Assembly (NCBI GenBank): GCA_021399435.1
Contig: JAJTUP010000055.1
Location: forward strand, 248,001 to 312,000
Direction of reading: 5' to 3'
Origin: Diaporthe sp. PMI_573
Lineage: Eukaryota; Ascomycota; Sordariomycetes; Diaporthales; Diaporthaceae
DNA: 64,000 nucleotides
The translations under genes and the position numbers were made by a program. Positions 36,133 through 46,884 of this stretch are shown here, piece after piece. Every line of letters starts with the position of its first letter. The stretch's first letter is position 1. The notes below the pieces were generated by a model that saw only the letters and a program-made list of their open reading frames with translations, searched no databases and was not told where the DNA came from.

Positions 36133-38811
36133 CTACCAGGTTTCCATCCATATTCCAACGGCCTGAAGAATTCTCTTCGCTTCCTGGTTGTTCTTCGCCT
36201 TGCCCCCCATGACCAGTGCATCCTCCAGCGCGCGGCGCACAGAAATCGGCATCCTGCCGGCATTTCCACAGATCACGAAGATTGGTGCTGCGTTGGATCG
36301 GTTGAGCACAGTGCATATATCATCTGCGTGTCGCCGGATCTGGTGCTGGATATACATCTTTCCACGGTCGTAATCGACGCTCTGGACCCACGGTGTATTC
36401 TCAGCGGTCATGGCCTCCGCAGCAGACGAAATTTCGGACTCGGACTTGATCGCATTCCGCTCCTTCTGGGAATAAGGGTCGAGGAAGGGCATGTCGGCTT
36501 CGGCAATGGGGTCCCTCGAGAAGGCCTCAAAGACCCGAAGGTTGTCGTGTGTTCCCCATTCGTAGCCATAATAGTAGTCGACTTCCCTGTTCCGCGCGCC
36601 AAAGAATAGCAGTGTTTGGCCCGCGCTGTTGTACAGGTTGCGCTCATGGATGAGGCTACGGATCGGGGCAATGCCGGTTCCGGTGCCAATGGCTATGAGC
36701 GGTCGCCCACTGTGCAACTCACCGCACGGTGGAGGATGGGGATTTCTGGTAAGCCCCACAGACAATTGCGTTCCCGGCTTCAGTGACTTCAGGTACCTTG
36801 AGCAAAGGCCCTAAGCAAGAGTTGTCAGAAACACTAGATGATCGAGAATGCAGGAGCCGATCTGGAAGGTCTTCGCCGCGAGGAAACATACCTGTCTAGG
36901 CTTGCGTATAATCGTCTTGTACTCAACCATCGCCGCGAGGATTTCAATATCATGATACTTGGCGTTAAGAGATTCATGATCCTCGCTATGATTTGCGATG
37001 CTGAAAGCCCTCCCACGAATCAGGGGGAATGTCTCCAGGGCGTAAACGATCGGTATCTTGACACCAGGAAAGTCTCGGAGCACCTCGAGAATTGTGCGCC
37101 GAGGGCGAGATGTGTAGTCGTAGAATTCCTGGCTGTTGGCCTCCGACGTGAGCTCCAACAGGCGCTCCTTCTCGCGCTCGTCCATGGTGTGGCGCCGCAA
37201 GTCTTTGAGGAAAGTACGGTTAGGAATCGCATTGAAGTCGATGTTGTGGATCAGTAGATCGCGCACGGTAGCGTTATTTGGTGGATGAAGGCTCCGGGGG
37301 CAGCGCAAGCCTCCAGGCTTGAAATTTTTCAGGTTCTTGTCAAGTGTAGTTGTGCTGTACTGCCAGATTATACGCACGTCTGCCTTGGTCTTCCACCCCA
37401 TCAAATTGACCAACTCTTCCACGTCAGCAGGAAAGTTCTTCGGATAGATGGTAAGCGTGTCGCCGGGCATAAGAGGCGGCAGCGTATTATTGCTCCAAGG
37501 CGTTTTGTTGACGCGAATCCCGAGCATTCGTACGTCCTGCCAGTGGGTTTCAGGAGTAACACGGTGGTTGTGGCGCAATTCGGCTTGATAAGACTGGGGG
37601 TACGGGATCAATGTTGGGGGAGGCAGATCCTCTGCACGGTGCAGCTTCTCTTCGTTCCCCGTATGAAAAAGATCATACTTCCTAGGATAATCTTTCAGGA
37701 TGTTGTCCTTGTCAGGATTGCGACGACCGCGGTCGGTGTTGGGCTTGCTGCCGAAGAGGTCGCCGCGAAAAGCTTCGCCAGAGGTATCGGATCGGCGAAG
37801 AGCCTCATCGTCACGTTCCTCCCTCTGGCTCTTGGGGTTGTCAACATGGCTGAGCGCGGCATGCTTTTCACGATTCGCCTCCCAGCGCTCTTGGTCCGAC
37901 AAGGAATCCATCTCGGCGAACTCGATGGGGTACTTTGGCGGAAGAAGCACGTCGTCTGGGATTGGGTTGACGCCCGGTGGGAGTGGGAACTCGGCAGAAA
38001 GACGGGCCTTTAGGCCTTCAAACCAGGGCAAGTAAATGCTGTCGATGCTGTGATCAAGTCAGAATCGAAAGGCCAAGGCAGGAACAGTCGGCCGTTGCTG
38101 TCTGCGTCGGAGTGTAGGCTTTCTGCCCGAGGACGGCGAGCTTCGCAAAGACAAAGATCAAAGATATAATGGGAGAAGCACCAAAAGATGCAGCGGGTTT
38201 GGTGCTCACCCGTTGTCGTGCCTTTCATCGCCTTCTCCAGCGGGGCAGAATTCAGCGGCGCCTAGTTGCAGGAGCCGTTTGTGCAGCTTCCTCGCAGCCC
38301 AGTTGAACCTGTGGCCCGTTAGTCAGCCAAGCCAGCCTGAGGGACGAGGCAGGTTTGGGCCTCACTTTTGATAGGAACTGTCACCAAGGCCAAAACTGGT
38401 AAACCTGACGTGGCTCAGACAGTCCGGTGGTAGCTTCTTCCGCAAAATGCTCTTCCAAAAAGCAGTGGCGTTGGCCGGTATGTCTCCCTGTCCAGTCGTC
38501 GAAGTGACAAAAATCGCAAGGGAACACTGAGCTAGTTCTTTCTAGATAGACGCTGTCAACCATCCGCCTTCACTCGTTTTGGCGCCACTCTGGCGTGGTG
38601 TGCTGTGGTGTGCTGTGGTGTTGGTCGAGCTTACCAGCGGCACATCGTCCATCTCCTCCACCTGCGTCTGAAAGCGCAGCCCCTCTGCTGCTCTACCAAT
38701 CTCCTGGGCCATCTCCTGGCTCTTGCCAGTCTCTGTGCCATACAGGACAAGCAGCGACCTGTTCTCTGCAACTTCCCTAGTTGTGCCATTCGTCCTCTCT
38801 TCTGCCTCCAT
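36133..38811 (-). CDS. tah18: NADPH-dependent diflavin oxidoreductase TAH18/NDOR1
   Basis: This cytosolic reductase passes electrons from NADPH through FAD and FMN to Dre2 at an early step of cytosolic iron-sulfur protein assembly. There are five exons: 38635-38811, 38366-38541, 38210-38308, 36892-38047 and 36133-36810, giving 761 residues. All introns are GT-AG (93, 57, 162 and 81 bp). The N-terminal flavodoxin domain has YGTETGKSQEMA (from Tyr24), FVTSTTGQGDIPANA and SFGLGDSSYQKFNW. The linker (about 190-300) contains a charged, poorly conserved insertion. The FAD domain has RAFSIANH, and the NADPH domain has IAIGTGTGIAPIRSL, FFGARN and VICGNAGRMPISVRRAL. No membrane anchor precedes the flavodoxin domain, which separates it from cytochrome P450 reductase. 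The start is the ATG just before MEAEERTNG. Confidence 0.95.
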
Positions 38812-40825
38812 GGCTAACAGCGACCCGGATCACCGAGGGCACGGACGGGACGACCCTTCCCAACGACTCTGCCTGTGCCTCCACGAACCGGCCCTGTTGT
38901 AACTTGTCCACGGCTGGAACGCCCCTTGGCCTATATGCCTTCCCACCTTGGGCCTGCAAAGCTTGAAGAGATGTGCGAAGGAGTGAAGTTGAGTCACATA
39001 AGAAGCGACGACCCGAGGCCAGTGGCTTAGATGTTGGTTTGGTGCTCGTCGCTGGAGTTTATGCTTGTCGATGCTCTAAGGTTCTGGGGGAAATTCCAGG
39101 TGAATGATTTTGAAGATTAAAAACGCATGGCTTGACTCCGATATATTGGACGACGTCGATGACAAGGCTGAGTGACAGAAGTATCCCCGCATACGTCACT
39201 CTACCGGGAGGTACATCAGGTAAATTCTGCAGGGAACCCAGCCAGCGTAGTCCATTGTAGACAGTAGCGGCAAAAACATCACACGGCAACAAAGCCGAGG
39301 TCGGACGCTGAGTCAACCAGGTCACCACTCCCACCTTCAGCCTTGGCCCTCTGGACTCTGGATGTTTGAGGAATACAAGAGAAAATTCGAGGGCAATTGC
39401 GGTGCGGTGGGAACAGCCAAAGTCGCCGGCTGTGAGAGTTGCAAAGGCTTGATTGCGTTATTCCATTGGTTTCGAAGAATTGAGCAAGGTTGCGACGTCA
39501 CAGCCGCGACTCTGTCCCCCAGAATTCATTCTGGGGCCTTTGGCTCGTGTGCGAGCCCACGCTTAAGCTCTCAAAACCTGCGCTACGAGTCTGGTTCTAC
39601 GAGGCTTGCTTTGTGAAGATTCAGGTGAGCACCTGCATGCTGGTCTATGGCAGCAACCAACCTTGTTGAGAACATAGACTGCAACAATGCCCAGCCACCA
39701 GCCCGATGTAAGCACAGCAGTTGACAAGCTACATGCACTCGTTGATGAGGAGGTACGGTCAAGGGGCGCGATCCCCTTTCCTCTGATCACATTGATTCGT
39801 AAGACAGATAGGTGGATGGCGCAGTGAGAAGTAGATATCAACAGCGTTGTGGCGGTGCACAGCAACCAACGAAGCCACACGGAAGGGAGGCATCATCAAA
39901 TGGAGCTGTCTGCCAACCAACCACCCGGTCCAGGTGCCGGGTCAGGGTGCCTTCTAGAACCAGGCTCGAGGCTGAAGGCTCCATTTGCCGCCGACGGCGC
40001 GGAAGCCTTGTGGATGCAATGCCACATCGAGTGGGTACCTGTGCATCTCTCTGATCCCATGTTGCAACTTGCGACAGTCCTCCAGGTTTAGCAAAGACCC
40101 ATCGTGCCATTGTGGCTATTGGTGTACTTGGGACAGTCGAACAAGCGACGGACATGGAATTTTGTGAACCAGAATCTGTGCTGTGTCAGGCGTCTTTGGG
40201 CCGGGGAGGCAGGGAGGTGGATGGAGCCTGGCAACAACAACTGTTGGTGCTTGACACCGCCACTGAGCCATGTCTCAGTCTGCAATCAAGAAGATGCAGA
40301 TGCAGATGCCGAGAACGAGCGTGTTCGATCCTGAGAGGAAGGCTGTTGGCATGAAAAAGACCCTGGCATCGCTAGTTCCCTAGCGGATAGTACATGCAGA
40401 ATATCAAAAGTGGCTGTCCAACCCAGACGGACAGGGGAGGGAGGACGTGACCAGGTTAGAGGTGAAGGCGTGAGAGTCTGTGATTGTGGTCAAAGTTGGG
40501 GTCTCGTGCACCCAGGCGGAGGCCCTGTATAACCTGTGCAAACAAAAGATGCAATGACAGACTGGGTTCCCCCCCTGCTGGTTCATTCGCCTGCCCGTCT
40601 GGACTCTGGGCTCTGGGCTCTGCAGGTAACCTACAATACGTCCTGCACTACATATTGTTGACCCACATCATCGCTGGAGTCACATCATTTAATGAATACT
40701 TAAGCAGCGACCTCAACTTTGTGTCCTTCTCTGACACCATCAACCAAGGCCAACAATTCCGTAGTCCACCTGCTTGTAAGTAACCTCCAGCCTGGCCCTT
40801 CGCGCCCTCCCTAGATAACTGGTCT

Positions 40826-40852
40826 CCAATCGATGGGTCCTCCCCTATAAAA
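40826..40852 (+). promoter_or_regulatory. CCAAT box and TATA box of the SBP1-like gene
   Basis: CCAAT (40826-40830) is followed 15 bases later by TATAAAA (40846-40852). They lie about 680 bases before the ATG, which fits if the long leader contains the intron proposed at 40990-41487. The arrangement is typical of strongly expressed housekeeping genes. It is seen as sequence only, and no start site is known. Confidence 0.45.
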
Positions 40853-40930
40853 GTGGCAGGCACCGCCCAAGTTGAGCTTTCCCTCACACGAGCCAATCAG
40901 GTCACGGCACGGTACAGAAGCATAGCCAAG

Positions 40931-40989
40931 CAGCAAGTACAGCAAGCACACAGCAAGCACAGCAAGCACAGCAAGCACAGCAAGCACAG
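40931..40989. repeat. 9-bp minisatellite in the SBP1-like leader
   Basis: The unit CAGCAAGCA is repeated about six times with one variant unit. It ends directly on CACAG followed by GTACGT, a strong 5' splice site, so the repeat probably forms most of a short first non-coding exon. Confidence 0.8.
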
Positions 40990-41487
40990 GTACGTCGCAG
41001 GCATTTGATGCGCCACACTTTCCCGCGTTGGACCTGGCTCCCCCCCCTTCCCCCTCCCTTCTCCCTCACCCCTGCCCGCAACCAGCACCAGGGGCCGCTG
41101 GCGCTGCAACTGCAGGCACCTAGACTGGCAGGCGAGCCCCAAAAAAATTATTTGACCAGCGCGACAACAAAGGGCTCCAAATCGCAACGTCGACCTCCCT
41201 CTTCTCACCTCCTCCCTCCATCTTCACTCCCAACACCAAAGATCGATCACAGCAACGCTCACCCCACCGTCAAGCCTCCCTCCCCCCACAAGTCATCTAG
41301 GGCACTAAGCTACCCTTTTCCTCCCCCTCCTATTGAGAACAGAGTTCAATCCTTTGCACCTGTCAAGTACCTGCACGTCGTCGAGAACCTCGCAACTAAT
41401 TCTACTTGCCGGTCCGCCACAAGCAACAGCTCAGCTCAGCTCAGCTTGATTCCAGCACAACTCTCCATCCTGACTAACACCACCCAG
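40990..41487 (+). other. Probable 5'-UTR intron of the SBP1-like gene
   Basis: The donor CAG|GTACGT lies at 40990. A branch-like CTGACTAAC, then CACCACCCAG, ends at 41487, 48 bases before the ATG. The interval is C/T-rich and contains no long protein-like frame continuous with the coding sequence. This is inferred from consensus only. Confidence 0.4.
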
Positions 41488-41535
41488 ACCCGACAAGATC
41501 ACCCACCCGTCAATCACCCAGATCAACCAACCAAA

Positions 41536-42880
41536 ATGTCTGCCCCCCAGGAGAACAAGACCGCTGACGCCGCCGTCAACGACGTGACTGCCGCTCTGTC
41601 CAACACTGCCATTACTGAGAAGCCAGCCGATGCCAACCCCCCCAGCCCTGCTGAGGGTTGTCGCCTCTACATCGGAAACCTGGCCTACGCGACAACCGAG
41701 GAGGGGTTGAAGGAGTTCTTCAAGGGCTACCTTGTGTGAGTCACCATCCTGTCGTGCTCTCCGAGCCCGCCAGCATCTGCTATTGTGCCGCCGTGGCGGG
41801 CTTCGCACAGTGCCGTACTGTTGCCGTCACCTCGACACCCCAGGGCTAAAGATCCGTGCATGGGTAACTAACCTCGTTGCCTCTTAGCGAGGGAGTCACT
41901 ATCCCCAAGAACCCAAGAACCGAGCGCTCTGTCGGCTACGCCTTTGTCGACCTCTCCACTCCCACCGAGGCCGAGCGAGCCATTGCTGAGCTCTCTGGCA
42001 AAGAGATCTTGGAACGCAAGGTCTCTGTCCAGCTTGCTCGCAAGCCCGAGGCCAACGCCGAGAAGACGGATGCCAACGGAGAGGGTGAGGGTAACCGCCG
42101 CCGCCAGTCCACCCGCGGACGTGGCCGTGGTGCCCGCGCTCGTGGCGGACGGGCCGGCCGTGAGGGCAAGGTAAGATGCCGCTCCATCAGGCTGATCTCT
42201 TGAATATGACGAGAAGCTTACGCAATATTTTGCAGGACAAGAAGGAGGAAGGCGATGAGGGCGCCGCTGCCGCCCCCGCCGATGCCGCAGCAGACACTGA
42301 GGTTCAACCTTTGCAAGACATCACCAACAAGACCAACAACACTGACCCAGATGGCAAGACTAAGACTCAGGCTGCTCGCCCTGCACGTGAGCGGCGCGAA
42401 CGCGGCCCCCCGGCCGATGGCATCCCCTCCAAGACCAAGGTCATGGTGGCTAACCTGCCCTACGACCTGACCGAGGAGAAGGTATGAGAGAACCTCGGAT
42501 GGAGCGTGAGCTTTGTATGCTGACTCGGATCTTCTCTGTAGCTCAAGGAGCTCTTCAGCGCCTATCAGCCTTCTTCTGCCAAGATTGCGCTGCGACCCAT
42601 CCCCCGCTTCATGATCAAGAAGCTCCAGGCACGTGGTGAGGCCCGCAAGGGTCGTGGTTTCGGTTTCGTCACACTGGCGTCGGAGGAGCTTCAGCAGAAG
42701 GCCGTCAACGAGATGAACGGCAAGGAGATCGAGGGACGAGAAATTGCTGTCAAGGTCGCTATTGACAGCCCCGACAAGACCGACGAGGAGGCCAACGCTC
42801 CTACCGCTGAGGGCGAGAACGGCGCCGAGCAGGCTGCTGCCCCGGCTGCTACCCAAGCGGCTGCCCCCGCTGCTGCTTAA
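41536..42880 (+). CDS. RNA-binding protein, RRM-RGG-RRM (SBP1-like)
   Basis: The product has the architecture of yeast Sbp1, a protein that binds mRNA and eIF4G through its RGG box and represses translation. There are four exons: 41536-41735, 41888-42170, 42236-42481 and 42542-42880 (introns 152, 65 and 60 bp), giving 355 residues. RRM1 has RNP2 LYIGNL (44-49) and RNP1 VGYAFVDL. The Arg/Gly block RGRGRGARARGGRAGREG follows. RRM2 has VMVANLPYDL and RNP1 RGFGFVTL. The tail is acidic and then Ala/Pro-rich. Intron 1 interrupts RRM1 between the first helix and second strand (GYL-V-EGVTIPKN), and intron 3 lies within RRM2. Orthology to Sbp1 is suggested by the domain order; other fungal two-RRM proteins are possible. 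Confidence 0.9.
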
Positions 42881-44091
42881 ATGCAGCGCGCGGAAGAAAT
42901 CCCCGACAAAATCGCCCGACTGGATCATCGACTAAGCAGCAAACACGCGGGCTGTGATTTTGGAACCATCATCTTAGTCTTATCCTGGCGCTTCAGCAAG
43001 GCAGATGAATTATACTATGATTCAGCGTGCGGGAAGATGAGTATGGCTGGCTTGAAGTTGTGTGAATGGGGCGGGATGGTCTTCGGCGTCCGAGGGGGAT
43101 TGAGATTGTGATATGGGCAGCAGAAGAACCTTGATCGCCTCTTTTCGCATGCATGCATTGCGCAGCTTAATTTCCATGAAGCATCTCATGACCCGTTCGC
43201 ATCTCTGTATTGATACACCAATTCTCTCCTATTCTTCCCGGCCTGTACATTAGTCGCACCCGGAGAATGGGGTTGATGGGAACGGGAAAAGTTCATGCGG
43301 GAGGAATTGAATGAATGACCGTTGATGATTTTCAAAAGGTTCTCACCCCCAGCCTGTTGAAAACGCGACCATAGAGCAGCGACCAGCTCCTCACACTAGG
43401 TACTCGTGTGCCGCCACCTCGTTCATGTGATGAACGTAGGCCCTGCAGCTGTTTTGCCCCAAGACCCTTCCTGTGGGCGAGCTCTGGTAAGATGGATGGA
43501 AGTCTTTGAGGGACGCTTTCAAGATCCCATAGAATACCCCACGGTGACGTTAGTTCTCCATGTGTGGGCGCACATTTGATTTTATCACCATGCGAGTACA
43601 TGCACAAAGTAAGGTATATCGTCTGAGACCACCGTCCCCAGCCCTGTCACCTGTGCCCAGCTAAACCAGCATTGGGATCCCTGCGAGCTGTAGTGTCCTT
43701 TTCTCTCCAAGTCAGCTATCGGGCTGGGAGAAGGCCATTGGCTGCCAGCAGGAATTAACCCCACACTCCCTGTGCATATCGTCCCCCAAGACCCCATTTG
43801 CCCATCACCTCTAATAAATGCTCAAACGAAATCGCAACAGCCGCGACGGAAGTACGAATTCAGGCGCAGAGGAGCAATCTCAACAGGTAGATTTGCCCGC
43901 ATCGATCCGCAGTCAACAAGCCCCTCCCTAGCTTTTTTTGCTTTCCGCCTTTATCGACCTTTGTTCCCTGTCAGATCCAGTGAGTAGAGCCGCGCGAGCC
44001 ACACGAGCCACACGAGCCACAAGTTTCATTCTCGAGAAGCTACTTGTTTGGGGAGTCTTGCGAAAACAGGAGCACCAACAGTTTGCCCAAC
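42881..44091. other. Intergenic between the SBP1-like and ArfGAP genes
   Basis: I see no supported gene. The last 120 bases before the ArfGAP ATG include three copies of CACGAGC (about 44000-44020). Confidence 0.5.
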
Positions 44092-45422
44092 ATGGCTTCA
44101 AAAGCCATGTGGGAGGTGGACCCAGAGACCCGTTCCAAGGTATGCTGCTGCAGCTGAGAAGAAAGGGACAGCGGCCCTCGTACCGTACCGACCTGCCGGC
44201 CTGCTGGCCCTGCTCGACTCTACCTCCTCTTGCGCGGCTGGTTCGCTGACGTGGCCTTGTTCAACAGCTTCTCGCCATCCAAAAAGAGTCCGGAAACTCC
44301 CTGTGCTGCGACTGCAATGCGCCCTCTCCTCAATGGGCGTCACCGAAGTTTGGCATCTTCATATGCCTGTCGTGCGCGGGCGTCCACCGCGGACTGGGTG
44401 TACACATCAGCTTCGTCCGATCCATCTCAATGGACGCATTCAAGCAGACCGAGATCGAACGGATGAGACTGGGTGGAAATGATAACTGGAAGAGCTTCTT
44501 CGACAAACACGAGGCTACCAAGATGACGGGCATGAGCTGGGATGACGCCACCATTGCCGAGCGATATAGCGGCGAGGTCGGCGAGGAATGGAAGGAGAGG
44601 CTGAGCGCCAAGGTGGAGGGAAGGGAGTATGTGCCAGGCGAGCGAAAGCCAGCATCGGCGAAGACCAACACCGGCAGCGCTTCAAGGTCTGGGACGCCCC
44701 TGAGCGGCACGGCAAACAACAGCAGCAGCAGCACTGGCAGGCCGGAAAGCCCCAGCACGAGCGGTGGCAAGCTCAAGGTGGACGACAAATACTTTGAAGG
44801 CCTTGGAGCTGCAAACGCGGCGAGGCCAGACAACCTGCCACCCAGCCAGGGAGGAAAATACGCTGGATTTGGGAATACGCCGGCGCCGGCAAGCCAAGAG
44901 GACGGCCTGCCGAAATTTGACGAGTTGCAGAAGGATCCATTGGCGGCGCTGGGTAAGGGCTTCGGCTGGTTCACATCTACGGTGACGAAGACAGCAACTT
45001 CAGTGAACAAGGACTTCATACAGCCTACGGCGAAGCAGGTACGTTGTCCCACGCTCAGGGCATGATCCTGCAGCTGCTTCATATGTGTCTGCAGATGCTA
45101 ACGTAGCACACAGGTTGGCCAATCAGACTTCGCGGCCCAGGCAAAGGTCTTTGGCGGTCGAATCGGCCAGTCGGTCCAGCAAGGTGCCAAGAGCGCGTCT
45201 GAAAACTTCAACAAATTCGTGGAGGGTCAAGAGTCAAGCCAGGGTGCGTCGCGCAACGCACCCCTGGACGAGAGCAAGAAGTCGTTCTGGGACGATTTTG
45301 CCTCGCTGGGCGACCAGCGAAAGCCGCAGAGCAGCTCGATTGGAACGTCTGCGATGGGCAAGGGTAACAGCAGCACGGCGAGGGCACCTGCGCCTAAGAA
45401 AGACGAGTGGGACGACTGGTGA
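44092..45422 (+). CDS. gcs1: ADP-ribosylation factor GTPase-activating protein, Gcs1/ArfGAP1 type
   Basis: This protein stimulates GTP hydrolysis on Arf1 during COPI vesicle formation and uncoating at the Golgi. The exons are 44092-44139, 44268-45038 and 45114-45422 (introns 128 and 75 bp, the second with branch GCTAAC), giving 375 residues. The ArfGAP zinc finger is C29-x2-C32-x16-C49-x2-C52, followed by GVHRGLG with the arginine finger Arg57. After a Ser/Thr/Gly-rich linker, LGKGFGWFTSTVTKTATSVN is an amphipathic, Ser/Thr-lined segment like the ALPS curvature sensor of ArfGAP1. The C-terminus has SFWDDFASLGDQ and ends DEWDDW, the coatomer-binding tryptophan motif of this family. The first exon encodes only 16 residues (MASKAMWEVDPETRSK). 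Confidence 0.95.
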
Positions 45423-45576
45423 TGAGGTCCGGGAGATGAGGCGAGCGGACTCGGATTCTTGAGGTATTGATTTAAGGCGTCCCCTACATTAGCTACCACT
45501 TTCTGTATAACCGAGGGTTTTGTTTCCCTTAACTTCTTTTCTCACCATCAGGCGAGGTGTGCTGGGCGGGTGGATA

Positions 45577-45582
45577 AATAAA
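45577..45582 (+). terminator. Probable poly(A) signal of the ArfGAP gene
   Basis: AATAAA lies 155 bases after the stop, followed by a TTATATC stretch. Confidence 0.5.
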
Positions 45583-45690
45583 TGTTATATCTTTCTAGAC
45601 TATAGCCTGGCCGAGGAGAGGATGGGGACCGGGTGCTGGACGGGAGGATGTTGTCACCCAAAAGCATGTGACAACGGATCCTGACCTGAC

Positions 45691-45722
45691 TGCGTGGGTG
45701 CGTGGGTGCGTGGGTGCGTGGG
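45691..45722. repeat. 8-bp tandem repeat (TGCGTGGG)4
   Basis: Four exact copies lie in the short spacer upstream of the ETF-beta gene. Confidence 0.9.
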
Positions 45723-45940
45723 TATTGTGGTGGTACTGTATGTAGACTCTGGCTCCGATAACCGTGCAGGGTGCGCTGCAGTGCAGGCAGGACTGAGTGC
45801 GGGTCCGCCGAGACCGCTACTAACCGGCGCAGCTCCGATGCGGCTTTGAACATGTCCCTCGGATGTAATGACGCTGCGTTCGGCTTCTCCTCGACCTTTG
45901 CTCTCACTACGCTCTGCCACTGCTACAGTCCGTCGCCAGC

Positions 45941-46884
45941 ATGTCTGCCCTACGTATACTTGTCCCGGTCAAGCGGGTAATTGACTATGCTGTGAGTGTG
46001 ATCTTCAATTGATTGCGCAACTCAAACCCCGCCTCGCGCGCCTCACATCACGCTCCCGTCACCAAAACTAACCCGGCTGCTCTCCTCTCCCAGGTCAAAC
46101 CCCGCGTCAACAAGGCCCAGACGGGCGTCGAGACCGCTGGCGTCAAACACAGCATGAACCCGTTCGATGAGCTCTCGGTCGAGGAGTCAGTGCGCATCCG
46201 CGAGAAGAAGTCGGCGCCGGGCGGGGTCGAGGACATCTGCGTCATCAGCGCGGGGCCGCCCAAGGCACAGGACGTGCTGCGGACGGCGATGGCGATGGGC
46301 GCCGACCGGGCGATCCACGTGGACGTCAAAGAGGGCGAGGACCTGGAGCCGCTGACGGTGGCGAAGCTGCTGAGGAAGGCGGTCGAGGCGGAGAAGAGCA
46401 ACCTGGTCATCCTGGGCAAGCAGAGCATCGACGACGACGCCAACCAGACGGGCCAGATGCTGGCAGGCCTGCTGGGCTGGCCGCAGGCGACGCAGGCGAG
46501 CAACGTCACGTTCGGCGAGGGCGACTCGGTGAGCGTGACCAAGGAGGTGGACGGCGGCGTCGAGACGGTCAAGGCGAAGCTGCCCATGGTGGTGACGACG
46601 GACCTGCGGCTCAACGAGCCCCGGTACGCCAGCCTGCCCAACATCATGAAGGCCAAGAAGAAGAAGCTGGAGAAGAAGACGCTGGCCGACTTTGGTATCA
46701 CGAACGAGCGGAGGCTGAAGGTCTTGAAGGTCACAGGCATGTTGAATCCGCGCAGCTGGGTGATTCTTGTCCCCGCAAGACACGTGCTAACATTACTGCA
46801 GAGCCGGCGCCGAGGCAGGGAGGCGGCAAGGTCGAGGATGTGGACGGCCTCGTCTCAAAGCTCAAGGAGTTGGGCGCCATCTGA
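45941..46884 (+). CDS. etfB: Electron transfer flavoprotein beta subunit, mitochondrial
   Basis: With ETF-alpha this forms the FAD/AMP-containing matrix carrier that takes electrons from acyl-CoA dehydrogenases to ETF-ubiquinone oxidoreductase. The exons are 45941-45991 ([17 protein letters not shown]), 46094-46736 and 46802-46884, giving 258 residues, a normal length. Family features are [15 protein letters not shown] at the N-terminus, [14 protein letters not shown], the AMP/FAD-region block [17 protein letters not shown] and the ETF-beta signature-like [17 protein letters not shown]. The C-terminus [18 protein letters not shown] is typical. The second intron starts with GC (ACAG|GCATGT) and ends CTAACATTACTGCAG; only this junction keeps the conserved [10 protein letters not shown]. 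As in other ETF-beta proteins there is no long cleavable presequence. Confidence 0.95.
46737..46801 (+). other. GC-AG intron in the ETF-beta gene
   Basis: This is a 65-bp intron with donor AG|GCATGT, branch GTGCTAAC and acceptor TGCAG. A nearby GT (46741) would shift the frame and destroy the conserved C-terminus. The sequence around the GC matches the strong-consensus context normally seen at GC donors. Confidence 0.8.

Larger units (their letters stand above)
38812..41535. other. Divergent intergenic region between TAH18 and the SBP1-like gene
   Basis: No supported gene is seen in 2.7 kb. The right part carries a CCAAT-TATA promoter, a 9-bp minisatellite and a probable leader intron for the SBP1-like gene, all listed separately. 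The left part is the TAH18 promoter, without a recognised motif. Confidence 0.5.
45423..45940. other. Intergenic between the ArfGAP and ETF-beta genes
   Basis: This is a short spacer with the ArfGAP poly(A) signal and a (TGCGTGGG)4 repeat at 45691-45722. Its last 150 bases must hold the ETF-beta promoter. I see no gene. Confidence 0.5.

Noticed and set aside
46741..46801. Canonical GT donor for the last ETF-beta intron
   Set aside because: It shifts the frame and loses the conserved [15 protein letters not shown]-terminus; the GC donor at 46737 keeps it.
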